From positions 177,283 through 203,107 of the forward strand of contig WELB01000210.1 of the NCBI GenBank assembly GCA_009602725.1: 25,825 nt of DNA. The letters run 5' to 3'. Below the pieces are notes generated by a model. The model searched no databases and had not been told where the DNA came from. It was given only the letters and a program-made list of their open reading frames with translations. Position numbers and translations under genes: made by a program. Numbering within the stretch: position 1 is the first letter of the stretch; every line of letters begins with the position of its first letter. Shown here piece after piece: positions 1 through 7,639 of this stretch. The DNA comes from Spirogloea muscicola. Its lineage: Eukaryota; Streptophyta; Zygnematophyceae; Spirogloeales; Spirogloeaceae.

Positions 1-61
1 GGGTGATAGCTTCCCGGCAGCTAGTCTGTCGGATCTGAGGCTCCTCACTCGTACTTATTGA
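1..61 (+). pseudogene. LINE reverse-transcriptase C-terminal remnant
   Basis: From position 23 one frame reads S-L-S-D-L-R-L-L-T-R-T-Y and stops at 59-61. This matches the last residues of the long reverse-transcriptase frame at 20149-22050, which ends S-L-S-D-L-F-V-L-T-R-G-Y-stop. The sequence after the stop (TGAGTGATCC) is the start of the 3' tail that recurs elsewhere in the window. The piece is cut by the window edge, so its upstream extent is unknown. It is non-functional on its own. Confidence 0.6.
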
Positions 62-984
62 GTGATCCATCCTCCCCCTGTTTTACCATTGCATCCTCAG
101 GCCCCTTTGTAGCTGCTCACCGCTCTTAGGCCCCTCTGAACCTTTGTGAATTCTTTTTGGGCTGGCTTTTCGCAGCCCTTGCCCCCATTGGGAGTGCCAC
201 TTCTTCTTCTTTTGTCATGGACCGCAGTATCGTGCTTTGTGCGCCTTCCGGCCCGTTCAAGGCCTTGTACTTTCCTTTGGGCTGGATTCTCACAGCCACA
301 TGCCTCACATTGGACGAGCTGTTCCACTTGTCCCCCCACTCCCTCGTCGGCCGGCGTGTCTCCCAGCCACACCGCCAGCCGGCGCCGGCGCGCCACACCC
401 GCCGCCGGCGCCCTCTTTGTCGCGACACGCCTTTGTACATTCTTTTTTGGGCTTGAGCTGGCCTACATTTCATGTCATGCGCCCCGCGCGCCTTCTCTCC
501 TTGGGCTGGCCTTTTCCTGCTCCGAGTTACTCTGATCTGCTGTTGCTCACACGTGGATGTTCAGTATCCATCTCCCTTTGCACCGTCTTGCACTTTATAG
601 TGTAGTCCTTTTTCGGCACTTCTTTCTTTGGCTTTGAACGTTGTCCATTCTTTTTTGGTTGGCTTTGCCAGCCCCTCTTCTCAATGGGCGGACACTTGTT
701 TTCTTCGTTCCATCCCCTATCCTCAATGGGCGAGCCCTTCTGAGTGATCCGTAGCTGCTTTGTTTCTTTGTGTGCTTGTTTTTCTTAGCGCTTCCCCTGG
801 CCCCCTTCTCGTCCTGTGGTAATTTTTTTTTGGGCTGGCTTTTCCAGCCCCCATTCTCAATGGGCTAGCAATCATCCTTCTCTCTATCGCGACACGCCAA
901 GCCACCTCACCATTCCGCCGCCGACGCGCTTCCCCACCAGCAGGCCCGCGGCGGCCCACTGCTGCCATCCTCCGGCAGTCTCTT
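62..984 (+). repeat. Array of LINE 3' tails and hairpin modules (plus strand)
   Basis: There is no host gene here. The stretch holds at least six copies of a short module: a T-run, GGGCTGG, a 3-8 nt loop, CCAGCCC or CAGCCC, then a box resembling TTCTCAATGGGCGAGC. Clear hairpins lie at about 159-178, 279-298, 653-675 and 831-852; weaker ones are near 448 and 503. A LINE terminus is at 525-557, a GCGCGCCTTCTC tail end near 486-498, and a second tail starts at 729 (TGAGTGATCCGTAGC). Short open frames here are by-products of the repeats. Confidence 0.7.
525..557 (+). pseudogene. LINE C-terminal stub (SDLLLLTRG)
   Basis: One frame reads S-Y-S-D-L-L-L-L-T-R-G, the conserved LINE C-terminus seen at many places in the window. 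Here the Tyr-stop pair has decayed. The minus-strand copy at the far right end of the window (near 25766-25800) keeps R-G-Y-stop at the same place and the same following tail, so the two are related insertions or duplicates. Confidence 0.55.
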
Positions 985-1070
985 CTGCTTGGTGCCCCGT
1001 TGGGGGCTGCTGCGCATGTGGAGCAAGTTGTGGAGTCCACCCTTGAGAACCATCTCCACCCTCCCGGCCC

Positions 1071-1147
1071 CCTTCTCGTACTCTGTTCATTCTTTTTCTT
1101 TCGGGCTGGTTGTTCCAGCCCCTATTCTCAATGGGCGAGCACTTTCT
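1071..1147 (+). mobile_element. 77-bp LINE-tail/hairpin module inserted in LINE copy 1
   Basis: LINE copy 2 is uninterrupted at the equivalent place (20630-20638). Copy 1 has 77 extra bases made of the CCTTCTCGTACTCTG tail, the GGGCTGG/CCAGCCC hairpin and the CAATGGGCGAGC box. The insert is flanked by TCCCGGCCC at 1062-1070 and 1148-1156, present once in copy 2, which looks like a 9-bp target-site duplication. The tail elsewhere also reads GGCCC just before CCTTCTCG, so the left junction may include microhomology. The insert is nearly identical to the module at 7739-7812. Confidence 0.8.
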
Positions 1148-1782
1148 TCCCGGCCCTCCCCTCCTTACAGGACGCGCAGCTTGCGGTGGCCATCCTCACC
1201 CGCTGTGTGGTCCCAGCGTCCCACTTACCTGTTGCGGACTGTACCCCCCACCTCTGCACTGAGCGCCATCTACTCTACCGTGGACTCCAGACTCCAACAG
1301 GCTCTTCACGGTCTGGTGGACCATCCCAATTTATTCACCACGCCGGCTGCCATCCTACAGTGTACCCTTCCTACCAGCAAAGGCGGCCTTGGGTGCCGTC
1401 CACTGGCTCGCCTGTCCCAAGCAGCTCACCTGGGTTGCTGGGCCCAAGTGGCCTCCACCATCTCCAGTCGCTTCACCCTGAGGGGCCAGGCTGTTTTAGC
1501 ACCCGCTATAGCGGGTGTTGCAACAGGGAACCTGCCCTTTCAGCTTTCTCCAACCGCAGCACTGCATGACCTCTCGCGCTCTTTACCAACACTTGCAGAG
1601 GGTCATGCAGATTTGGCGGCTTGGGCACGCTGTTCTGACGGGAAAGCGCAGGCGCACCACACTCACGCTGCGGACATGCAGGCCGCCTCTGAATTGAAGG
1701 GACTGCTCAACGACGATGGACGTGGCCTCACCAGGCTCCTTTCCATCAGCTCCCCGGGCGTGTCTGAGTGGCTAAACGCTCT

Positions 1783-1866
1783 GCCGATATACGAGTCCCT
1801 TCCGCTCACAGACAACCTATTTCAGCCGATATGCGAGTCCCTTCCGCTCAAAGACAACCTGTTTCG
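1783..1866 (+). repeat. 42-bp in-frame tandem duplication
   Basis: GCCGATATACGAGTCCCTTC begins at 1783, and an almost identical unit begins at 1825. LINE copy 2 has a single unit (near 21266), so the duplication arose in copy 1. It adds fourteen residues without breaking the frame, so it may predate the frameshifts. Confidence 0.8.
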
Positions 1867-2605
1867 CACAGCGCTGCACCACCACCTCGGCCTCCCCCCC
1901 CCTTGCTTGGCTGGCATCCGCCAGTGCGAGTGTGGCCACATTGCCGATGACAAGCTCGATCTAGCTGCTCATATGCTGAGATGTGTTGAGGGTGAGCGCA
2001 TTGCCTCCCACGGCTTACTCAGGGACACTATTCGAAATTGTGCGAGAGGCGGGGTATCATCCGGCGATGGTTGTGTCCGGCATCATGCTAATCTCCTCAA
2101 GGCGCGGCAAGCCATACGTGCGGCTCCTGGACGTGGTCGCCACCCCCCCGGGGCGGTGGGCCTCGTCTGCTCCTGGACGTGGTACTGATCGACGCACACA
2201 AGGCTGGCGCACCTACGTCAACCGTGTCTGGCTGGGCCACGTCCAGCGCGGAGCACAAGAAGGAGCGGCACGACCAGGACCATCCCCGAGGGCACCATCT
2301 TTATCCGTGTGCCACGAATATCTACGGAGGCTACGGCGGTAAATGGCCCTCCCTGATCCAGCATCTGGCCCGGCTGGTTGATGCGCGTCGTTGAAGTCAG
2401 GGGGCAGCTTGGGCCACTCCAGCATTCTGCGGCCCTTAGTTGCATATTACAATATGCGGCTCTCGCTTAAGTTGCGGCGCTCGCAAGCTTTGGCTCTTCA
2501 TCAACGTGCAGGACGCGCTCTAAGTCAGGCCTCCGGCTTTCGTGGCGGCACTCCAGCTCCCCAAGTTAGCTTGTCGCATTTGTTTGTGCTCACCCGTGGG
2601 AACTA

Positions 2606-2745
2606 ATGTCACCTTAGGCACCTTAGTTTAGGTCTCCGTACTATGTAGCCGTGTTTATTTTGCACTAGAATCTGTCTGAACAGATGTTATTGGCCTGAAT
2701 TGGCCTCCCTTTCATTTCATGCGCTCTGCGCGCCTTCTCTCTTTG
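2606..2745 (+). mobile_element. LINE family A 3' tail (copy 1)
   Basis: After the stop codon the sequence aligns with 22051-22187 and 5353-5495: TAATGTCACCTTAGG, then TCCGTA..ATGTAG, TGCACTAGA-TCTG, TTGAATTGGCCTCCC and finally GCGCGCCTTCTCTCTTT. Homology stops there in all copies, marking the element 3' end. There is no poly(A); the end is a pyrimidine-rich CTCT run. Confidence 0.75.
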
Positions 2746-2799
2746 ACCTGCTGACTTGGGGTGGCTGAGCTGAGTGCGCATGCGCATTCCGACTCCCCT

Positions 2800-2945
2800 G
2801 GCTCCTTCGGATCTCGTCCACTCCTTTGTTCCAGCGGTTCTACACTCCAGCGGTCCATGGCCCACGCCTTGCATCTGCATGCTGGCCGTGCACTAGCACT
2901 GGCTAACTCGCGGTAACAGAGAGCCCCCCTTACTGGCGGCTAAGT
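2800..2945 (+). pseudogene. LINE C-terminal remnant, diverged family
   Basis: From about 2840 one frame reads T-L-Q-R-S-M-A-H-A-L-H-L-H-A-G-R-A-L-A-L-A and then stops. It resembles the segment S-L-Q-R-S-Q-A-L-A-L-H-Q-R-A-G-R-A-L-S-Q-A of the long LINE frame. A possible L-T-G-G-stop terminus follows near 2930-2944. The rest is decayed. Confidence 0.5.
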
Positions 2946-3860
2946 AATTTGTATCTCGCTGTTCACGCCATTCGGCCCCTCCAGACCCTGTCCATGATTT
3001 CTGGGCTGGCCTCTCACAGCCACCAGTCAATCTGGAGGCGCTGTTTCTTTCCAGCTGCACCTACACCCATTCTGACATAGCGCTTTAGGCCCCTCCATCA
3101 TCCGGCGCCTTCGAACCTTTGTCAAATTTTTTCAGGCTGGCTATTCACAGCCCTTGCCCCCATTGGGAGAGCCACTTCTCTGGCTGCAGCCTTTGGCTTT
3201 CGTCAGGGGAATTGCTGCTTTTCTGGTTATGCGGCTCCTCAGTAGAGGTAACTAAGTGATTATCCTACCGGGTAAGCTCTGCAGAAGCGCTTTTAGGCCC
3301 CTTCGGACCTTGTCAATCTTTTCGGGCTGCTGTTCACAGCCCTCGCCCCCCTTTTAAGAGCCATTTTCTGCTTTTGTGACTTCTGGGCTGGCATTCATAG
3401 CCCCCGCCACCTTCGGAAGAGCTCACTTCTTCGTTGGGCTGGCCTATCACAGCCATGTGCCCACCATTGAGAAGAATCTCATTACTGGATCCTCTGACTC
3501 CTTCGGACCTTGTTTGCTAACTATGGGGGGTAGAGTAGCACCCATCTGCAGGAGCCACTTTGTGCAGCTGTGTGGTTTCAGCTATCCGGGCCCCTTAGGA
3601 CTTTGCCCATGAACTTCTGGGCTGGTCTTTCACATCCATCGACCCCTCTGGAAAGGACTTACCTCCTTTCGGACCGTGTGCACGCTATTGTGGGCTGGCT
3701 TTTACCGCCTCGCCGCTTTCAGAAGTCTGCTATTTCTGGATCTTTTATCCATCATTGGACCTTTTGGATGCAAGTTCTTTGTGGGCTGGCTTAGCAGAGC
3801 CGTCGTCCTCTTCAAGAGCTGCTTGTCTTTCTGGGCTGGCCTTGCACGGCTGCTTCGAAT
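2946..3860 (+). repeat. Array of diverged hairpin modules (GGCCCCTTCGGACC type)
   Basis: No host gene was found. About nine related units follow one another: GGCCCCTC/TTCGGACCTTGTC, a T-rich run, GGGCTGGC, a 3-6 nt loop, CACAGCC, then a GAGCCACTTCT-like box. Hairpins lie near 3002-3021, 3133-3154, 3320-3341, 3386-3402, 3436-3455, 3617-3636, 3690-3709, 3781-3799 and 3832-3852. Between them, 3229-3255 reads M-R-L-L-S-R-G-N-stop, another LINE C-terminus. Spacing is irregular, roughly 50-190 bp. Confidence 0.65.
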
Positions 3861-3929
3861 TCATGGTCGCCTTGGAGCGGCGGGCTTTGCCTTCTCTCGG
3901 ACGCGGTCCTCCCTGAATTCTACAGACTG

Positions 3930-4325
3930 TTGGCTCCCACGACGACGTTGCCTCGCTGGGCAACAGCTCAAGAGGAGGGTAAGAAGAGGAGGCAGCGTGA
4001 GGAACATCCATGGGAGACGCTTCTATCCATGCGCCATGCCGTGATGGTGGCAAGTTATCCTCGCTCCTAGTGCATCTTGCGCAGCAGGTTGATGCCCGCC
4101 GCCATAGTACGGGGGCCAGCTTGGGTCGTACAAGCATACCACAGGCATCCGTAATCTGCAACTGGATGTGCTCGCATTGAGCCTGCAGCGCTCTCTGGCC
4201 CTGGATCTTCATCTGCGTTATGGCCGCGTCCTAAGCGATGCCACCAATTCCCGTTACGACCGTGCTCCAGCCCCCAAAATTGGCCTGTCTGCTTTGTATG
4301 TGCTTCTTCGTGGGTATATAAGTCT
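3930..4325 (+). pseudogene. LINE C-terminal remnant, family C
   Basis: Three frames together recover the LINE C-terminal region. T-T-T-L-P-R-W-A-T-A-Q-E-E-G-K-K-R-R-Q-R-E (near 3940-4000) parallels S-T-V-S-G-W-A-T-S-S-A-E-R-K-K-E-R-H in the long copy. R-R-F-Y-P-C-A-M near 4015-4038 parallels D-H-L-Y-P-C-A-M. Then comes L-A-L-S-L-Q-R-S-L-A-L-D-L-H, and I-G-L-S-A-L-Y-V-L-L-R-G-Y ending near 4317. At least two frameshifts separate the pieces. It is too diverged to be a recent copy of the 20149 element. Confidence 0.65.
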
Positions 4326-4985
4326 GTTGCCCTGCTTGCTTGGCCCCTCTCAATTAAATACTCGGGTATAGGATCTAGGAACTTTGGGCTCAGGCTCAAG
4401 GGTACGCAAACCACAAGAGTTGGTGTATACTGCCACTCTTTGCGCAGAGATGTATTGGCTCCGCTTGGCTTTACTCTCTAATCCAAACGCACAGCGCGCC
4501 GATGGCTGTGAAAGGCCAGCCAAGAAAAAAGTGAACGAGGTCCCAAGGAGTTAGGTTTCAGGCTTTTGAGAGAGAGCAAAGGTCTCCCAAAGGGGGCAAC
4601 GGTTGTGACAGGCCAGCCCGCTAAGTAACGGACAAGGTCCCGAAGAAAGAAGAAAGTGCTCGCCCGTAGAGAAGAAGAGCTTGGCAAAGGAAAGAGCTCG
4701 CCCATAGAGAAGAGGAGCTGGCAAAGCCAGCCCAAAAAGAAGGTCCCAAAGGGCCAGCAAGCGGTAAACCACGCAAGGACGCAAGTGGGTACCACGAATG
4801 GGGTGCTCAATACCCCTAGCAGCGCCGCAACTCAGAGTAGCTTGCAGCCGGAAAATGTTATCCGCAGCACAAAGCAGAAGCAGAAGCACATTGCGGCCTG
4901 TGCGCAAGTGCGCTGCAAAAGCCTGGCGATGCTGGAGCGAAGAAGCTTCCTAAGGTGGACTTCCTCGACTGACCTCCATGATGTC
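4326..4985. other. Gene-free stretch with minus-strand hairpin modules
   Basis: Minus-strand hairpin modules occupy about 4495-4760: GGCTGTGAAAGGCCAGCC near 4504, TTGTGACAGGCCAGCCC near 4603, and GCTGGCAAAGCCAGCCC near 4709. CTCGCCC boxes lie at 4660 and 4697. I recognise nothing at 4326-4490 beyond a probable LINE tail, and nothing at 4760-4985. The open frames across this stretch are not supported by any family resemblance. Confidence 0.55.
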
Positions 4986-5137
4986 CATTCCTTGGGGCTG
5001 GCCTTTCCCAGCCACCAGTCAATCTGGCCGTGCTTTCTTCTCATTGTCCTTCTCAGAAAGTTACTCGTGTTAGGACCTTGTCCAAAGACGAGGCTGGCTG
5101 TTCACAGCCCTTGCCCGCTTTGGGAGAGCCACCTCTT
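4986..5137 (+). repeat. Two plus-strand hairpin modules
   Basis: GGGGCTGGCCTTTCCCAGCC lies near 4995-5014 and GGCTGGCTGTTCACAGCCC near 5091-5109, each in the usual module context (GACCTTGTCC before, GGGAGAGCCACCTCT after). They lead directly into the LINE remnant that starts at about 5138. Confidence 0.55.
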
Positions 5138-5352
5138 TCTGGAGTCGGGGGGGGCAGCTTGGGCCACACTAAAAGTCCCCAGGCATTAATTGCATGTTGT
5201 AGGATGCGGCTTTTGCCTAGTTTGCAGCACTCGCAAGCTCTGGCTATTCACCTGCGTGCAGGGCAAGCTGTAAGTCAGGCCTCCGGCTTTCGTGGTGGCG
5301 CTCCAGCTCCCCAAGTCAGCTTGTAGGAGTTGTTTGTGCTCACCGTGGGTAC
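5138..5352 (+). pseudogene. LINE copy 3, C-terminal remnant
   Basis: Close in DNA sequence to LINE copy 2 from about 21838 onward: the GGGGGGGCAGCTTGGGCCAC start, then the segment for the last 65 or so residues, including Q-A-S-G-F-R-G-G-A-P-A-P-Q-V-S-L. A stop (TAG near 5324) replaces the Ser-Asp of the terminal motif, and a one-base loss changes the last R-G-Y. It is a strongly 5'-truncated, dead insertion. Confidence 0.8.
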
Positions 5353-5495
5353 AATGTCACCCTGTTACCTTAGGCAGCTTAGCATAGAGCTCCGTACATG
5401 TAGTCTTGTTTAGTTTGCACTAGACTCTGCCTGAACAACGTATTGGCTTGAATTGGCATCCCTTCCATTTCATGCGCTCCGCGCGCCTTCTCTTT
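5353..5495 (+). mobile_element. LINE family A 3' tail (copy 3)
   Basis: The sequence aligns with the tails at 2606-2745 and 22051-22187, with the same landmarks (AATGTCACC, CTCCGTACATGTAG, TTTGCACTAGACTCTGCC, GAATTGGCATCCC, GCGCGCCTTCTCTTT). It ends just before GGAAAGCAAAG, where homology is lost. Confidence 0.75.
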
Positions 5496-5499
5496 GGAA

Positions 5500-5855
5500 A
5501 GCAAAGAAAGTTGCAGCTCCTCCAAAGGGGAGTGAGGGGCTGTGAAAGCAAGCCCACATAGACTAAAGCAAACAGCTCATCCAAAGTAAAGCGTTGGCTG
5601 TAAGAGGCCAGCTCAAGAAGGAAAATTCCGTGTATTAGAAATGTAGGCCAAATAATTGTAGGCCAAGTGGCGAGCTGGAAGCCGGGGGCGGGCGGCGGCG
5701 CCATGGCCGCGGCGGGGCGAGGCAGCTCAGGAGCAACGGGCTTCCATCCGGCTCTCGTCGGAATTCCGTGTATAAGAAACAAATGTAGGCCAATTGGCCA
5801 AGTACAAAGGCAAGCACATCTGAAGATCTACATAACCTACAGCAGATTGACCCGC
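5500..5855 (-). repeat. Minus-strand hairpin modules and a GC-rich block between direct repeats
   Basis: Minus-strand modules lie near 5536-5556 and 5588-5606. A 28-32 bp direct repeat beginning AATTCCGTGTAT.AGAAA and ending ATGTAGGCCAA is at 5624-5651 and again at 5762-5793. It brackets a very GC-rich block (about 5675-5757) that contains GGGCGGGCGGCGGCGCC. The right half is probably the 3' tail of the minus-strand LINE that ends at 5856. No gene is recognised. Confidence 0.5.
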
Positions 5856-6475
5856 TCAATAACCACGGGCAAAAACGTAAAGGTCACTAATCGATGCATG
5901 AATACTAGATGCCAGAAACCGAGCCCTTCTGCCACCAACTAGAGCTTGCCCAGCTTTCTGGTGCAAGGCACTAGCCTGAGCACGCTGCAAACAGACCGAA
6001 ACTCGTCGTCGCAAGAGCGACAGATATGCAGCTGGCAAGCCCATCTCAGCCGGAAACACATCTGCACGTCGAGTGTAGCCTAGATTGGCAATGTTTTGAA
6101 GGAGCGTGTGGAAACGAGGACCCAGACAGCCAAAGATGTCGATTGCCGCTGGCAGGAGCTGATCGCATTGGGGGTAATCAGAGTAGTGCCGCAGTTTTCT
6201 TGATTCTGCACCGCCCACTGCATGCCCAGCGATGTGTGTCGATGCTGGGCCTATATATGCCTCCGTAACAACAACGTCGACCAGGGCCCGTGGTCCTCCA
6301 CCAGGTTGCACGCCCACGATGTCAAGTGTGCGGTGATGATGACGTCCCTCGGCGTCCGTGGTATTAGGCAACATTATCAACTTCCAAGACCACACGGTGG
6401 CCGGCGTCGCGCATCAAGCCCGCCAGGGCATTGCGAAGGAGGTTGTGAATGCCCACCACTTCTGGTCTAGTGGGG
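5856..6475 (-). pseudogene. LINE C-terminal half, diverged family D
   Basis: Reading the minus strand from 6475, one frame gives I-H-N-L-L-R-N-A-L-A-G-L-M-R-D-A-G-H, parallel to S-H-D-L-L-R-D-T-M-F-G-I-V-R-E-A-G-Y of the long LINE, and then stops near 6380. A shifted frame continues T-L-D-I-V....G-G-G-P-R-A-L-V-D-V-V-V-T-E-A-Y, parallel to R-L-D-V-V....G-G-G-P-R-L-L-L-D-V-V-L-I-D-A-Y. It then shows H-Y-S-D-Y-P and A-I-D-I-F-G-C, and ends S-I-S-D-L-Y-V-F-A-R-G-Y-stop at 5856. Protein similarity is clear but DNA similarity is low, so this is a separate, older LINE family. One frameshift makes it a pseudogene. Confidence 0.75.
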
Positions 6476-6654
6476 CCAGCCCAAGAAGGAGTGGAAATTA
6501 ATCAGGCAGGCCAAAACCAAGCCAATCCTTTGTTCCGGCAGTGCAAGAAAGTAAAAGCGCTCGCCCTTAGAGGATAGGGGCTGGGAAAGGCCATGAACAA
6601 AATTCGAAGGGGCCAGGGAAGCGCTAAAAAAGCTAAAGCACAAGAGGAATCAAG
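6476..6654 (-). repeat. Minus-strand hairpin module and family B tail
   Basis: Minus strand: the block GGGGCTGGGAAAGGCC near 6576-6591 with a CGCTCGCCC box at 6549-6557 is a decayed hairpin module. GGGGCCAGGGAAGCGCTAA near 6608-6627 and CAAGCAGCTAC near 6652-6662 are the reversed family B tail. A half-module GGGGCCAGCCCAAGAAGG starts at 6472. No coding potential is recognised. Confidence 0.55.
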
Positions 6655-6845
6655 CAGCTACAAAAGAGAGAAGGCGCGCGGTGCGCATGAAATTGAAAGG
6701 GAGGCCATTTCCTCCCTTTCAATTTCTCCCTCCCAAATGTCCTGTTGACTGGGTAATGAGCTGGCTAAGGGGGACACTAAATATCCCCGAGTGAGCACAT
6801 GCATATTTGACAAGCTATACTGAGGAGCCAAACCACCAATACGGA
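6655..6845 (-). pseudogene. LINE C-terminus and tail with foldback, minus strand
   Basis: The minus strand reads G-G-L-A-P-Q-Y-S-L-S-N-M-H-V-L-T-R-G-Y around 6830-6780, matching G-G-A-P-A-P-Q-V-S-L-S-D-L-F-V-L-T-R-G-Y of the long LINE. The Tyr is followed by TTAG, so the stop is shifted. The tail runs on to GCGCGCCTTCTCTCTTTT (complement of about 6661-6678), the usual family A 3' end. Confidence 0.65.
6689..6726. repeat. 16-bp perfect inverted repeat with 6-bp loop
   Basis: GAAATTGAAAGGGAGG at 6689-6704 is the exact reverse complement of 6711-6726, with CCATTT between. One arm is the normal family A tail sequence (GGCCTCCCTTTCAATTTC); the other arm is extra, so the foldback seems to have formed by inverted copying of the tail. 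Confidence 0.85.
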
Positions 6846-6849
6846 ACAC

Positions 6850-7190
6850 TCAGTAACCCCTGCTAAGCAGCGGAAGGTCAGAGAAACTGGCGCAAGAAAG
6901 AAGAAAGTGCTCGCCCATTGAGAATAGGGGCTGGAAAAGCCAGCCCAAAAAAGAATGAACAGAGTACGAGAAGAGAAGGCGCGCGGGGCGCATGAAATGA
7001 AATGGAGGCCGATTCAAGCCGACACATTGTTCAGGCAGAGTCTAGGGCAAACTAAACAGGGCTACATGATACGGAAAAGGGGGCCAGGGGAAGCGCTAAG
7101 AAAAACAAGCACACAGAGAAACAAAGCAGCTACGAATCACTCAGTAACCTCCGCTAAGCAGCCGCAGGTCAGAGATGCTAGGCTCGTGTA
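6850..7190 (-). mobile_element. Nested LINE family B ends and tails, minus strand
   Basis: Read on the minus strand: S-I-S-D-L-R-L-L-S-G-G-Y-stop (about 7180-7146) is followed by the family B tail (TGAGTGATTCGTAGCTGC ... GCGCTTCCCCTGGCCCCC). That tail is interrupted at about 7075 by a family A tail (about 7074-6976, ending GCGCGCCTTCTCT) and resumes as TCTCGTACTCTGTTC with the hairpin at about 6951-6928 and the box GGGCGAGCACTTTCTTC at about 6918-6902. A further terminus, S-F-S-D-L-P-L-L-S-R-G-Y-stop, lies at about 6888-6851. These are stacked 5'-truncated insertions. Confidence 0.7.
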
Positions 7191-7269
7191 AGTGGGTCCC
7201 CTGGCCAGAGCCAGAGGCAGCAGCGAGGGCTCTGCCGGCACGGAGGGTGCAACGCCCGAGCCATAGACC

Positions 7270-7478
7270 TTCTTTGTTCATTCTTTTTTGGGCTGGCTTG
7301 TCCAGCCCCTATCCTCAATGGGCGAGCCCTTTCTTCTGCAGCGAGACGGCCAGGCGCATTCGATACACTTGCGCCAGCGACCCGGCTGCAGGAAAGTCTA
7401 CCGGCAAGAAAGAGCGGCAAGGTGAAGGCTAGAGGATAGGGGCTGGACAAGCCAGCCCAAAAAAGAATGAACAAAGAA
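7270..7478. repeat. 47-bp perfect inverted repeat of the hairpin module
   Basis: Positions 7270-7316 are the exact reverse complement of 7432-7478, with 115 bp between. Each arm contains the T-run, GGGCTGG, CTTGT loop, CCAGCCC and TATCCTC of the module, so small hairpins are nested in a larger foldback. The spacer (7317-7431) shows no recognised gene. Perfect identity suggests a recent inverted duplication or ongoing gene conversion. Confidence 0.85.
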
Positions 7479-7639
7479 CGAGAAGGGGGCCAGAGGAAGC
7501 CAGAGGAAGCGCTAAGAAACCAAAGCACACAGGCTTCCGCTTGGTTTGTAGCTAGAAGGCCCGAAACCAAACAAGTAGCCGGGTGCTGGCCACTGACTGG
7601 TACCGTTTGGCGGCCGCTCGGACGGGAACGAGCCAGCTC

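Larger units (their letters stand above)
985..2605 (+). pseudogene. Decayed LINE reverse-transcriptase copy 1
   Basis: This is a close DNA relative of the LINE at 20149-22187, starting at its VPLGAAAHVEQ segment, downstream of the YADD catalytic site, so the RT core is absent. It keeps the C-x-C-x12-H-x3-C zinc-knuckle-like motif (near 1924-1984) and the LDVV...GGGPR-type segment. Damage is plain: a 77-bp insertion at 1071-1147, a 42-bp in-frame tandem duplication at 1783-1866, frameshifts near 2030 and 2150, and a premature TGA near 2392 where the other copy reads on. The last part ends S-L-S-H-L-F-V-L-T-R-G-N-stop. The longest open piece runs to 2188, but it is not a functional gene. Confidence 0.85.

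Noticed and set aside
120-900. CRISPR-like array
   Set aside because: The repeated units vary in sequence and spacing, lack uniform spacers and cas genes, and lie in intron-bearing eukaryotic DNA next to LINE pieces.
985-2188. Treating the 399-codon frame in LINE copy 1 as a gene
   Set aside because: It starts off-frame, crosses an insertion, and leaves the LINE frame near 2030; comparison with copy 2 shows it is a pseudogene.
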